DNA of 64,000 bases. Origin: Allium sativum. Lineage: Eukaryota > Streptophyta > Magnoliopsida > Asparagales > Amaryllidaceae. Position 1 is the stretch's first letter. Each line of letters opens with the position of its first letter. This document shows, piece by piece, positions 33,498 to 43,497 of the stretch. The stretch is from NCBI GenBank assembly GCA_030737875.1, contig CM060909.1:27425659-27489658 (forward strand), read 5' to 3'. A program made the position numbers and the translations under genes. A model generated the notes under the pieces. That model ran no database searches. It had not been told where the DNA came from and saw nothing but the letters and a program-made list of their open reading frames with translations.

Positions 33498-34727
33498 AAG
33501 AGTGGGGGATTAATAGCTTATGCGAGAATTTTGGTGGAGGTAAGTATAGATTTCTAATTTCCCGGATCATTCCCCATATTACGTCACAATGGAAACGTAG
33601 TTTGGCAGAAGATTCACTATGAGTGGAAATCGTTAATATGTGTAAGTTGTAGAGTTTTTGGTCATTCTACTAACTCGTGTAAATCTACCAAAATATGGAT
33701 TCCTAAGGATAATGTGTATAAGAATTGTAGGATGAATATTGATGGGAATGTAGCTGATACAAATATAAGTAAGGGTGATAATGCAGAAAGAGTTATGGAT
33801 ATAGATAATATCAACTCTTCAGTTATGGATGTTAGTGATAGAATTGAGCATAATAATCTGCAGATTAATTCTAATGGTGAGGAGATGCATAATGGATTGA
33901 GTAATCTTTCAAATATTGATATCGGAATGAGTGAGAAAGCTAATATGAATGTAAAAGTTCATGGAGATTCTGATGATAAATTAGATGGGGATGGAGTAGC
34001 AATTAATGTAGCTAATAGTGGCGAAACTCATAATGGAAAGAATGGAATGGTGCATGATATTTTAGATACGTATGTTGATTCTAAGAGTCAGACAAATGAA
34101 ATCTTAATGGAAAACTGATAGTTCTTCGTGTGTAGTAAAAAAAGGAGAAGTAAGCATAAGGTTAATAAGTTTAAGAGTATAAATAGTATAATATATGATA
34201 ATCCTTTTGTTGAAGATAATCCAGAGTGGATTAAGCTAATGTCTGAAATACAACCGAAACCAAGAACAAAGAAAGCAAGAGAAAATGAAGGATCCCCTGG
34301 TGGTGTTCAAAATGCAGGGGTATTCAAGAAATAATCAATGTTCTTGTGGTCATAATGGCGGCTACAGGATGTTGGAATCTTTTGGCATCTTCTTTGGTAG
34401 TAATATTTGCTTGGGCCTTGATGGTGTTGCTGTTTCAGGGGTTTTGAAACTTAGTTGATAGCGGTGCTGGAGATTCTTACATAATCTTTGTTGGAACTTG
34501 TGGTTTGGCCCTGTTGGTCTTTTGGGCTTTTTTCTTTGTGTTGACCTGTTTTTTTGGCCTAGTTCATTTTGTTGTGTTTTCTGTTTTAGTTTGAGCTGGC
34601 TTTTGTTTTTGGTTGTATAGTATTCGTTGTACTGTCAGTTGTATTTGTATTGTCAGCTCATACTTCATGTACTATTTTTAATGTATTCAAGTACCCGTTT
34701 ATTTCAAAAAACAAGAGTGGGGGATTA
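33498..34727 (+). mobile_element. 5'-truncated ORF1-only LINE with 15-bp target duplication
   Basis: A perfect direct repeat AAGAGTGGGGGATTA flanks the unit (33498-33512 and 34713-34727). The insert begins abruptly inside an ORF1 coding frame, as in 5' truncation. It ends in CAAAAAAC right before the second repeat copy, as in target-primed insertion. Between them are the C-terminal half of ORF1 and a short 3' tail; ORF2 is absent. Total insert about 1.2 kb. Confidence 0.85.
33513..34334 (+). pseudogene. ORF1-like protein: DUF4283 end, CCHC knuckle, acidic tail
   Basis: The frame starts at the insert boundary with AYARILVEVSIDF, the end of the DUF4283 domain. After one TAA (33555-33557) it continues with VVWQKIHYEWKSLICVSCRV and an intact CCHC knuckle (CVSCRVFGHSTNSC). 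A long Asn/Asp/Ser-rich acidic tail follows to the stop near 34116. A further basic stretch (33-type frame 34128-34334, KKRRSKHKVNKFKSIN) may be the original C-terminus after a shift. ORF1 proteins of plant LINEs bind the element RNA; nothing enzymatic remains here. Only one nonsense codon in the conserved part suggests a relatively young copy. Confidence 0.75.
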
Positions 34728-35110
34728 TCCCTTTATTTATACGCGTAGAAATAGCCCTAGACTGTTAAAATTATTTCCAGAAAAATCGATTTGTTTATAT
34801 ATTATTTTTATATAATTTAACCCTAGCCGCCACAAGGAGACATTGACATGGAGCCGACCGGCAGGTCGACCTGTATCCTGCGGGAGGCTGGGTAATACTT
34901 ATTACCTTATATAGTATTCTATTAATTTATTTTTCATCTGTTTTCGTATTTCATCCGTAACTATTTTATATGGACTTTGTTCGCAAAGTTCTAAACATGA
35001 AAGTTGACAAGAATTCCGTCACAAACGCAATGGCGCAATCGTTTGAATTTTTTCCATTTTTGGGAAATAACTAAATAGTTAATTTAATTATTGCCAAATT
35101 CCAGCATGTT
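34728..35110 (-). repeat. Decayed LTR start, minus strand
   Basis: Reading on the plus strand, GGTCGACC (34856), a TATGGACTTTG word (about 34971) and ACGCAATGGCGCAATCG (about 35025) occur in the order found in the minus-strand LTR at 57694-62184. This is therefore the start of another minus-strand LTR, into which the LINE unit inserted. Confidence 0.45.
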
Positions 35111-36485
35111 ATAAATATAGTTGTGAGGTAAAAGCTCATCTAGATGATGTTCAATCCACTTAATTAATGTATTAAACACATGCTTCAACTAAGATACTGC
35201 TTGTTTTGGTCACTTGGTTCTAGATATGCTTCTGAATACTAGTACATTCAACGTTAAGAAAATGTAAAGTTGTTTGTACTTTCCTCCCATTCAGTAAAAC
35301 CAACTCATTTCAGCGACCTATTATTAAGCGAAAAAATATCACCGAACTAATGCTTTGGATCTGGTTCAGCTTTGCATACCAATGATACCCCTATTTTTTT
35401 CTTTTTATATAAATAGCTTTTATACGACCCAGTTAATCACTTTATTCGAAGAGGATTTTCTTTTAAAGGACAAACTTTGGAATTTTTTTGTGAAAAGTAT
35501 GGGAAATTTCAAAATTAGGGAGAAGGACACATTTATACTAAAGGTGGAATTCAGGGGGCCCACTAACCTTTTTCCATTTATTCTATCATTCGGCCTTCTC
35601 ACTAAATTCTAAACTTTCCATACTTTTCACCAAATTTATTGTTAAGTTGATCCTTTTCCCTGATTTCCACTTATTCGAAAGTAGAAATCTACAGGAAAAT
35701 AACTTCATTAGAGAATAGCAAGTTGGAGGAAATGGACATGTTATAATATAATTTGATTCATACAGTGAATTGTTTATATTTTATTTATAGATCCATGACA
35801 GTTATGAATAAGCATTGTGCGTTACTTTTGCTTTTAAGGTGACTGCATTTATTAGATCCATTCTATTGTATCTATAATTGCTTTTAAGTGTGTTGTTGCA
35901 TGATTTCCTAATAGTAATAGGTATATATAAACATTTTGTAAGGTATTGGTCTTGACTTTTATATCTCTTAGGTTTACAAAGAAGAAAAGTGGAACACGCT
36001 GTAACTTTTTTTTTTTTTACTTTTATGGATATTTAATGTGAATTCAATTGATAGCCATTGATTTATGTTTTACACTTATAAAGAGAACGACAGAGTTAAA
36101 ACTCTTTTGTGCGACACATATGTCTGTAAAACAAATACTAACTGGCAAATTTATCAAGTAGATGTAGTGAACAATCTACATATGTTTGATGACTAATGAT
36201 ATATAACTAATCTAGCATAGTCAGTTAAGTTTTCTATTCCCATAAAAAAATTCTAGAAAAAATTTCATGTATGCTTAATTCTAGCAAATTATGTAATGCT
36301 TTTATTATGACTCACTATAATCTTTCTTGGAGTTTTTAGCTCTATATGTTTGTACCTAAATCATTAGACTAATAGTGATTATTGCTACCTTTTTCTTTAC
36401 ATCATTTACTACTAAATAAACATGACAAGCGCTTGATACATACTAATATATTCCTTTTCTCAATAAGAAATTCAATGCTTCAGAT
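35111..36485. other. A+T-rich spacer without recognisable genes
   Basis: Short frames on both strands (for example around 35355-35612) lack domains and overlap each other. I see no gene, RNA or repeat boundary here apart from the copia insertion point at its right end. Confidence 0.5.
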
Positions 36486-36788
36486 TGTTAGGCACAGCAG
36501 AGTAATATGTGGAGAGATAGATAACAGATTGAATTTTTCTTTGATACTTTTATTTCATTTCATCAGTAAATGAGATACAATTGTCTTATATAATGAAATA
36601 CATTCTCTAGAATATTCCTGACAATGCTTATCTAGAATTCTCTAATATGACATATATAGGAATTCTTTATTCTTAATTTATTCCTTACATTAATACAAAG
36701 GCAAATTTGTAAATGCAATTAATTGTTGCCTAATAACAAGATTATTTCCAACAGCTTAATCTTGAAAATTACAAATTAACTTTTAACA
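36486..36788 (-). repeat. 3' LTR of the copia element
   Basis: On the minus strand this is the downstream LTR, preceded by the purine tract. It is TGTTAGGC...TTTTAACA on the plus strand and matches the other LTR except for about nine positions. Confidence 0.9.
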
Positions 36789-36799
36789 CTCCTCCTTAA
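36789..36799 (-). other. Polypurine tract of the copia element
   Basis: On the minus strand TTAAGGAGGAG directly abuts the TGTTAAAAG start of the 3' LTR. Confidence 0.8.
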
Positions 36800-36837
36800 T
36801 TTGTAATTTTCAATTGCTGCTTGAACTTCTCAACCTT

Positions 36838-39587
36838 CTAGTCAATTCCGGGATGTTGCGAATATCCCTTTGCAACCAGCCGTGCTTTGTGCCTTGTTAT
36901 AGAACCATCTTCGCCATATTTTGTCTTATAAACCCATTTTAGGCCAATGACTTCTTTATCTTTTTTCAAGTCAACTAACTGCCATGTTTTATTTTTCTCA
37001 ATGGCTGTTATTTCTTCTTTCATTGCTTCAATCACACATCTTCTTTGCTTGCCTCTTCAAACAACTGCGGTTCACAAGGAAAAAGAACAACATTGCATGA
37101 GTCATAAATGTCTTGTAAAGAGCGTACATTTCGAATAGGAGAGTCCAAGTCTTCATATTCATTTTCATCATTTGAGCCGTAACTGGGAGCAGTATCTACA
37201 TGGATACTTTGCTGAGAACTCTCAGGTTGTGAGCCATTATTTTGAGATCTTTTAGGCTCCATAGAATTTGATTTTTGGTGGCTATCATGATCCCACTGCC
37301 ATGTTGCCATTTCATCAAAGACAACATCTCTTGAGATAATGAGTTGATCATTTTTGGGGTTTAATAACCGATATCCATTCAAGTCTTCGTTGTAACCAAC
37401 AAAGACACATTTCTCTCCTTTCTTCTCAAATTTATCTTTTTTTCGGCTCTGGTTCAATGCATACGCTACACTTCCAAATACTTTCATGTGGTCTATTTGG
37501 GGCTTTCTTTTATGCCAGGCTTCAAATGGTGTCATATTTCTAACAGATTTAGTTGGTGAATGATTCAATATATAGACAGCCGTGTTGACAGCTTCAGCCC
37601 ATAATTTCTTTGGCTTGGATTTTCCTTCCAGCATACTTCGAGCCATTTCAACAAGCGTTCAATTTTTCCTTTCTGCGACGCCGTTTTGCTGCGGTGTATA
37701 TCACACAGTAAGCTGCATTGCAATCCCTTCTTTCTTGCAATGATTCATGAACTCGCTTAAACTCTCCTCCACGATCAGTTCGAAGAGTTTTTATTAAGTG
37801 TCCGCTTTGGCGTTCTACGAGAGCTTTAAACCGTATGAAACTTGAGAAAGCTTCTGATTTTTCACTTAAAAAATAAATCCACATCATAAGAGTGTAATCA
37901 TCAACAAAAAGAATGAAATATCTCTTGTTATTTAGTGAAAGAGTCCTTGTAGGACCAAAAATATCAGCATGTATCAACTCCAAAGGAGCTTTTGCTCTCC
38001 ATGAAGTTTTCAAAAAAGGAAATTTTTGCATCTTGCCAAAAATACAACCTTCACACACCTTATTTTCCTTCATGATGATAGGAAGACCAATGACCATATT
38101 CTTTGATTTCAGCCAATGCAACCCCTTGTTGCTTAAGTGGTCATATCTCAAATGCCATAAATGAGACACATTAGAATTTTCAGATTTAAATGCACAATTC
38201 TCATTTAGAGAAATAAGTAGGCGGAAAATTTTATTTGGAGCCATGTAAATATTTGCCACTGTTAAATTACTTTTCTTATCAATGATCTTGCAAGAATTAT
38301 CATCAAAATTCACCGCATAACCTTTTTGAACAAGTTGTCCCACACTTAAGAGATTTTGAGCTAAATTTGGCACGTAAAGCACATCATGAATAAGTTTCTT
38401 ACCTTTTTTAGTGTGGACTGCAATGGTTCCTTTCCTTCAACTCTTTGTGCCTTACCATCTCCAAGCTTTATCTCTGATGAAAAATTTGCATCAAGTTCTA
38501 CAAAAAAAGTCTTTGTTGTGGTCATGTGGTTGCAACAACCACTGTCAATATACCAAGCATCTTGTGATTCATTTTCAGCAGATAAACAAGAGTAGAAAAC
38601 GTGCTCTTCATTTTCTTCACTTGTAAAATTTTCTTTGTCCTTCTCTTTTTTATTTTGATACCAACAATCTCTTTGGGAATGATTAGGAATTCGACATCTC
38701 ATGCATTTGAAGCGACAATTTTCAGAATTATGATTTGATTTATTGCAAATAATGTAATAAGTGGCAGAATTACCTTGCATTTTCTGCTGTTCTCGTCTTT
38801 GTCCTCCTTTGCCTTGATAAGTTCTTTCATTGTCCTTTCTTTGATTTTTATTTTGCTTCTGAAATAAGCCCTTCTTTGAGTTGTAATAACTTCGTTTCTT
38901 TTATGAAAAACTGAGATTGGATTGGAATGCTTGCTCCAATGAATTTTCTGATGTTCTATTAATTCTTTGTTCATGAGCTTAAAGTGAACTCATTAGCCCA
39001 TGTGTTGACATCTTGCCAAGATCCTTTGATTCCTCAATTGCAGCGATGCAATGATCGAACTTTGGAGGAAGGCATCTCAATATCTTCTCTACCGCCTTCT
39101 TTTCTTGAATGCTATGTCCAAGGCATTGAATTTTATTTACAATTTCAGAGACTCTGGAGAATAAATCTCTGGTATTTTCATATTCCTTCATTTGCAGGTT
39201 TTAAAAATCTCTCCATAAAGATTGAAGTTTAATGGAGATAACTTTGTCATTGCCTTGAAATTCTTTTTGCAAAACTTCCCATGCATTCTTTGCTTTTCTT
39301 TTATTGAAAATTCTTGGATAGATAGATTTACTCACTCCTTGTTTGATATACCGAAGTGCAGTGGCATCTTTCTTTTGATTTTCTTTGTACAACTTCTCTT
39401 GTGCAGCCATCCATCTTGTAGAATCTCCATCTTTAGGTGGCTACGGATAATCTTTTTCGATGACATCCCATAAATCATGAGAGATGAAGAAGTCCATCAT
39501 CTCACTGCTTCAATAGTCATAATGCTCGCCTTCGAGTATTGGCACTTCACTTGGAGAGTACTTGAACATTATAGGGACTGCTGCCAT
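36838..39587 (-). pseudogene. Copia gag-pol polyprotein, interrupted and truncated
   Basis: The start is the ATG at 39587 (MAAVPIMFKY). In order: gag (UBN2-like; AWEVLQKEFQG, EKILRCLPPKFD), a CCHC knuckle (CMRCRIPNHSQRDC), protease (AWYIDSGCCNHMTT), GAG-pre-integrase (LWHLRYDHLSNKGLHWLKSK, CEGCIFGKMQKFPF), integrase (HADIFGP, LRTDRGGEF, then after a frameshift KLWAEAVNTAVYILNHSPTK) and the start of RT ([20 protein letters not shown]). Stops lie in the first 40 codons, and frameshifts near 39195, 38975, 38740, 38370, 37650-37710 and 37033. The catalytic Glu region of integrase falls in the 37650-37710 break. RT ends at QHPGID and is followed at once by 3' UTR, so RT core and RNase H were deleted. 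Confidence 0.9.
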
Positions 39588-39621
39588 TGTTTTTGAGTGA
39601 TTGATCAAGACTGTTGATATA

Positions 39622-39633
39622 GCTCTGATACCA
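39622..39633 (-). other. Primer-binding site of the copia element, tRNA-Met type
   Basis: On the minus strand TGGTATCAGAGC lies a few bases inside the 5' LTR (39638-39941). Confidence 0.85.
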
Positions 39634-39637
39634 AATT

Positions 39638-39941
39638 TGTTTGGCACAGCAGAGTAATATGTGGAGAGATAGATAAAATATTGAATTTTTCTTTGATACT
39701 TTTATTTCATTTCATCAGTAAATGAGATACAACTGTCTTATATAATGAAATACATTCTCTGGAATATTCCTGACAATGCCTTATCTAGAATTCTCTAATA
39801 TGACATATATAGGAATTCTTTATTCTTAATTTATTCCTTACATTAATACAAAGGAAAATTTGTAAATGCAATTAATTGTTGCCTAATAACTAGATTATTT
39901 CTAACAGCTTAATCTTGAAAATTACAAATTAACTTTTAACA
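39638..39941 (-). repeat. 5' LTR of the copia element
   Basis: Upstream LTR on the minus strand, TGTTTGGC...TTTTAACA on the plus strand. It is followed on the coding side by the primer site. Confidence 0.9.
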
Positions 39942-40350
39942 AGATAAGGTGTAAATCGATTTCGACTAGGGTAAATCATCTAATTACTGGAAGTATGTAT
40001 GAAGGGGTCCATCCGTTATGTTCTTTCTGTATATGTTTATGGACAACATATTTAGTTGGGTATGATAGTACCTGTATGCATGTATGTATGTATGTATGCA
40101 AAGTGTTTTTTGGTATAAGTATATAGAGTTTGAGGTAAAAAATGTTGTAGGTTTATTTCACTTGCAATGATGTTGATACCGCTTAAATAGTCTACCTGTT
40201 CTACCCACTTGTTAACTTGCTTAAGTATTATTGTCTGTTGAGACAAGAATACGCTTGTCATTATGCATTAATATATATACTAGATGCACCTTCTTTCATT
40301 TCAGTGCAAATTCATATGTTTAGATCATGGCAGCATATGAAACTATTGCT
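39942..40350. other. Spacer with a GTAT microsatellite
   Basis: Contains (ATGT)n at about 40077-40099. No gene is visible. Confidence 0.6.
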
Positions 40351-40579
40351 TAAATAATTTTGTTGCAAGCCTAATATTTGCAAACTAATAGAAATGGCAT
40401 CAAGCAAAACTCCAAAGGAAAAAACTCCGAGAATGAAGCAAATACAACTTCTGACACTAGAGCTTTAAATAGTTCTGTTGCAAACCTAATATTTGCAAAC
40501 TAATAGGAATGACATCAAGAAAAAACTCCAAAGGAGAAAACTCTGAAAATGAAGAAAATACGACTTCTGACATTAGAGT
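40351..40579 (+). repeat. 115-bp tandem duplication
   Basis: Two adjacent copies (40351-40465 and 40466-40579), from TAAATA(A/G)TT(T/C)TGTTGCAA to GACA(C/T)TAGAG. Each carries the beginning of a small frame (ATGGCATCAAGCAAAACTCC in the first). In the second the ATG is changed to ACG. The duplication lies directly before the Myb/SANT-like fragment and may have doubled its first exon. Confidence 0.85.
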
Positions 40580-40600
40580 TATTTTTTCTTAGAGTGATGA

Positions 40601-41418
40601 AATGGAGAAATACCTTCTGAGTTATGCTTGGGAGAAGTCAACAACTAAGGACACAAAGGAGTTTCTCTTACGCAAGAATTGTGGAAAAGATCAGAAAAGA
40701 GTTCAATTCAAAGTGGGATATCAGTTATGATCATATAAAGTTCAAAAACCGTTATGGCTATCTTAAGGATGATTATGGACTATGGTCAAAACTAACCAAC
40801 TTATCTGGACATGGATTCAATGCTGATACAATACCATACTTTTGCCCCTTGAAAAATGGAACAATGTCACTGAGAAAAGTCAATTACGATTCCTTTAGAA
40901 AAAATAATTTAAATGATATTTGCAAGTGTCTATTTTCATCTACTGTATGTATTTCATTGCACAACAATATCCGAAGGTAGCAAATTTTTGCAACAATCCT
41001 TTAGAAAAAAGTTATACTACTGAAACGGATTTTTGAATCCACTCTCCCACATTCGAAAGTTGCATGGTTATCTGCATCAGTAAATCCACCACCTAATAAT
41101 GATGCACCATCGAATGATGATAACAACACGGGCGATGATGATCAAGCGTATGCTTAGGTCATAACCGTAGAAGTAACACATGGAGATGAAGGTGGCTTGC
41201 GTAGGTATAGAGGAGAGGAGTTCTTTGAGTGGGTATCAATCAACGGGGATGGTTATAGTTTATTAGGCGCTGAAATAGATGACAACGGTTCATCTAAGAC
41301 TATGTTTCATCCTTCAAAGAAGAGAAAAAAAATTGATGATGAATCAATTGGCAAGCAAATTAAAATTTTAGTTGGCGCTATAAAAAAACAAATTGATAAA
41401 GAGGAGGCAACCAGATGA
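40601..41418 (+). pseudogene. Myb/SANT-like DNA-binding protein fragment
   Basis: A frame at 40624-40980 encodes RIVEKIRKEFNSKWDISYDH followed by KFKNRYGYLKDDYGLWSKL and SGHGFNAD. This fits the Myb_DNA-bind_3 (L10-interacting MYB type) helix pattern: FN..., (L/F)KNRY..LK..Y, SG.G(W/F). That fold occurs in plant transcription factors and as the DNA-binding partner protein of PIF/Harbinger transposons. After a stop at 40978-40980 a second frame (about 41164-41418) gives EEFFEWVSINGDGY and a basic tail (KKRKKIDDESIGKQIKILVG), resembling the C-terminal part of such proteins. The first half of the domain is out of frame. I read it as a dead gene copy, possibly of transposon origin. Confidence 0.6.
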
Positions 41419-43497
41419 CCTTCTTTGACCGACGCGGTTGTTATTTTAAAAGAATTGAAGAATATGAATGTGTTAAGTATATATCAAAGCTAAAATGGTG
41501 TTCTACGAGAAGCCTGATTTAAAGATAGCCTCCATGGACTCTAACAACCCACCCAAAATGGACCTAAATTCCGACATAGAAAAAACCCATCGAAAGATAG
41601 AGCCATTCTGAACGGATCGTTGGTTTCTGTAAGGAAATACTTTAACAAGTATAAAAATAGTAGACTAAACCAAAATCAGATTCTCGCACAACGAAAGGGA
41701 TAAAATCTAAAAGAGATGTACCATAACTAAAAACCATATAAATATCGGTTACAACGAATGTCAACTGTCATTAAGAGGTACATCAATAATAATTATTATC
41801 CTAATAACACAACAATAATCATGATATTGCCATAAATAATAACTAATTGCTATGGATTCTCTTCTGTCAGGCTCCAAAGCATCACTGATCTAGTGTCTCC
41901 ACCTACTAACATGTTTATATGTTAAGAGGATGGAGGTCAGAATAATAAGTTTCGGTGAATGAAAATCACATAAGTTTAAGGAATAATTATTTCCTATACT
42001 TGACAGTATAAATTCATTAAATTATGTCTGCGAGATCTAATACACAATATGACATATGAAATAATGAGGAGGACTCTCCTACAGTCACTTAAGGCCTACA
42101 TATTATTTATAAGGGCATATCCTATTATCACTTAATACCCTATGAGATGGACTCTCATTCGATCACTTAAGGCCATCAGATAAATATTTATCTATGGATG
42201 GATCCCTTTTGATCACATAATAGCCTATGGAGGACCATAGCCAGTTAAGATTTTTATATTTTATGATGCAAATTTAGTTGTCGTATTCGACAGAAGTCTG
42301 CACTTTCCAACAGTCGAATATATGAACAACCGATGTGAGATATCATCAACCATAGAAACCCTGACAATAATTGATTGCATAACATAAATTATCCTAAAAG
42401 GTTTACTTTAAGTGTTGTGGTATTAAATGGCTATAAGGCCTTACCCCTTCCAAAAGAAGAAACCAAGAAGGAAATAATTCATAGCGTAGCATATTTTGGT
42501 GTTAGAGGTATTAAGTAGTGATCCAACTATTGGGTATTAAGTGATCGATTTACTATTCCCCTTAAGGGTAGAGTCATTGGGTCTGCCCTTAAAAGTATTA
42601 ACTAATGAGATAGCTCAACTCCCCATAAATATGAAGTATTTAAAGCTAACTGGGTACGAGATCGGTAATCTCCATGATAGTCCGCTTCCTCTGTATAGTA
42701 TGTGATCGAATAAAGTTCGTCTTCGGATTATGTATTAAATGTTCATAGGACTGCCTATCCTGCGGGAAGCACTAAGTGACTAAGGAATTATCCAGTAAGG
42801 TTAGCTAGATAGTAACACAGAGCTCACCAGGGGAAGGTTATAAATGATGATTAATCGTTTTCCTAGCCTATGGTTAATAATTGACTACTTACTAGCTCTC
42901 GCCTTATGAGGGGTTAAGAATATGCATAAATGACAAAAGCCTTAGATTAGTAGAACTTAGTAGCTAATGCCCTATAAATTATATTAGGAAGTAGTAAACC
43001 ACCTGGTGAGGTATTATGTGATCAATGGATCCACCTTTATGTTAGATAGATAGCGAGGCCATAAATGGCTATATAGAGAGGATCCACTGTTTTCATTAAT
43101 TAATAGGGTAATGAATAGCTAGAGAGCCTACCTCTTAGTTTCAATATTTATTTGAGTGGTGGTTTAAAGGATTCATAATTATGAGTAAAATTTCTATCTC
43201 AAAAGTTTGATAATGTTAGCTTTGTGAAGTGCTTCCTTAGGTACAGTAGTTAATCATTGTGCGTAATCCTTACAAGGTTAGGGTAGAATCACTAACCTTT
43301 ATAGACATATGATTCGGATGAAACCAAACAGGATGCATTTGTATATTGTAGATAATGTTCTACCTTTTATACACACCAGGACTTGTTATTCTAGCCCCCT
43401 CCTCATAATAGCTCGCAATTTTTCAGTTTGGTTTTCTGTTCTTGTCCTCTCATTCTCGGTATTAATGTGGTGACTTGATTTTAAGGTAGTTACCTTT
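41419..43497. repeat. Decayed long-LTR sequence with ATTAAGTGAT-type repeats
   Basis: Many loosely spaced words of the form TATTAAGTGAT / CACTTAAGGCC / GCCTATGGAGGACC recur from about 42060 to 43130, spaced roughly 50-60 bp. The pattern parallels the GTTAAGT / ACTTAACC array of the 57.7-62.2 kb LTR. Segment 42755-42860 matches 32195-32330. No gene is visible. Confidence 0.4.

Larger units (their letters stand above)
36486..39941 (-). mobile_element. Ty1/copia element, minus strand, RT deleted
   Basis: Two 303/304-bp direct repeats (36486-36788 and 39638-39941) with TGTT...AACA ends flank a minus-strand polyprotein in copia order: gag, CCHC, protease, integrase, start of RT. The primer site (39622-39633) and purine tract (36789-36799) are both in place. 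About nine differences separate the LTRs by eye. The internal region stops after the first roughly 65 residues of RT. The element is 3.46 kb instead of the 5 kb or so usual for copia elements. Flanks share AGAT on both sides (36482-36485 and 39942-39945), a partial match to a 5-bp duplication. Confidence 0.92.
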
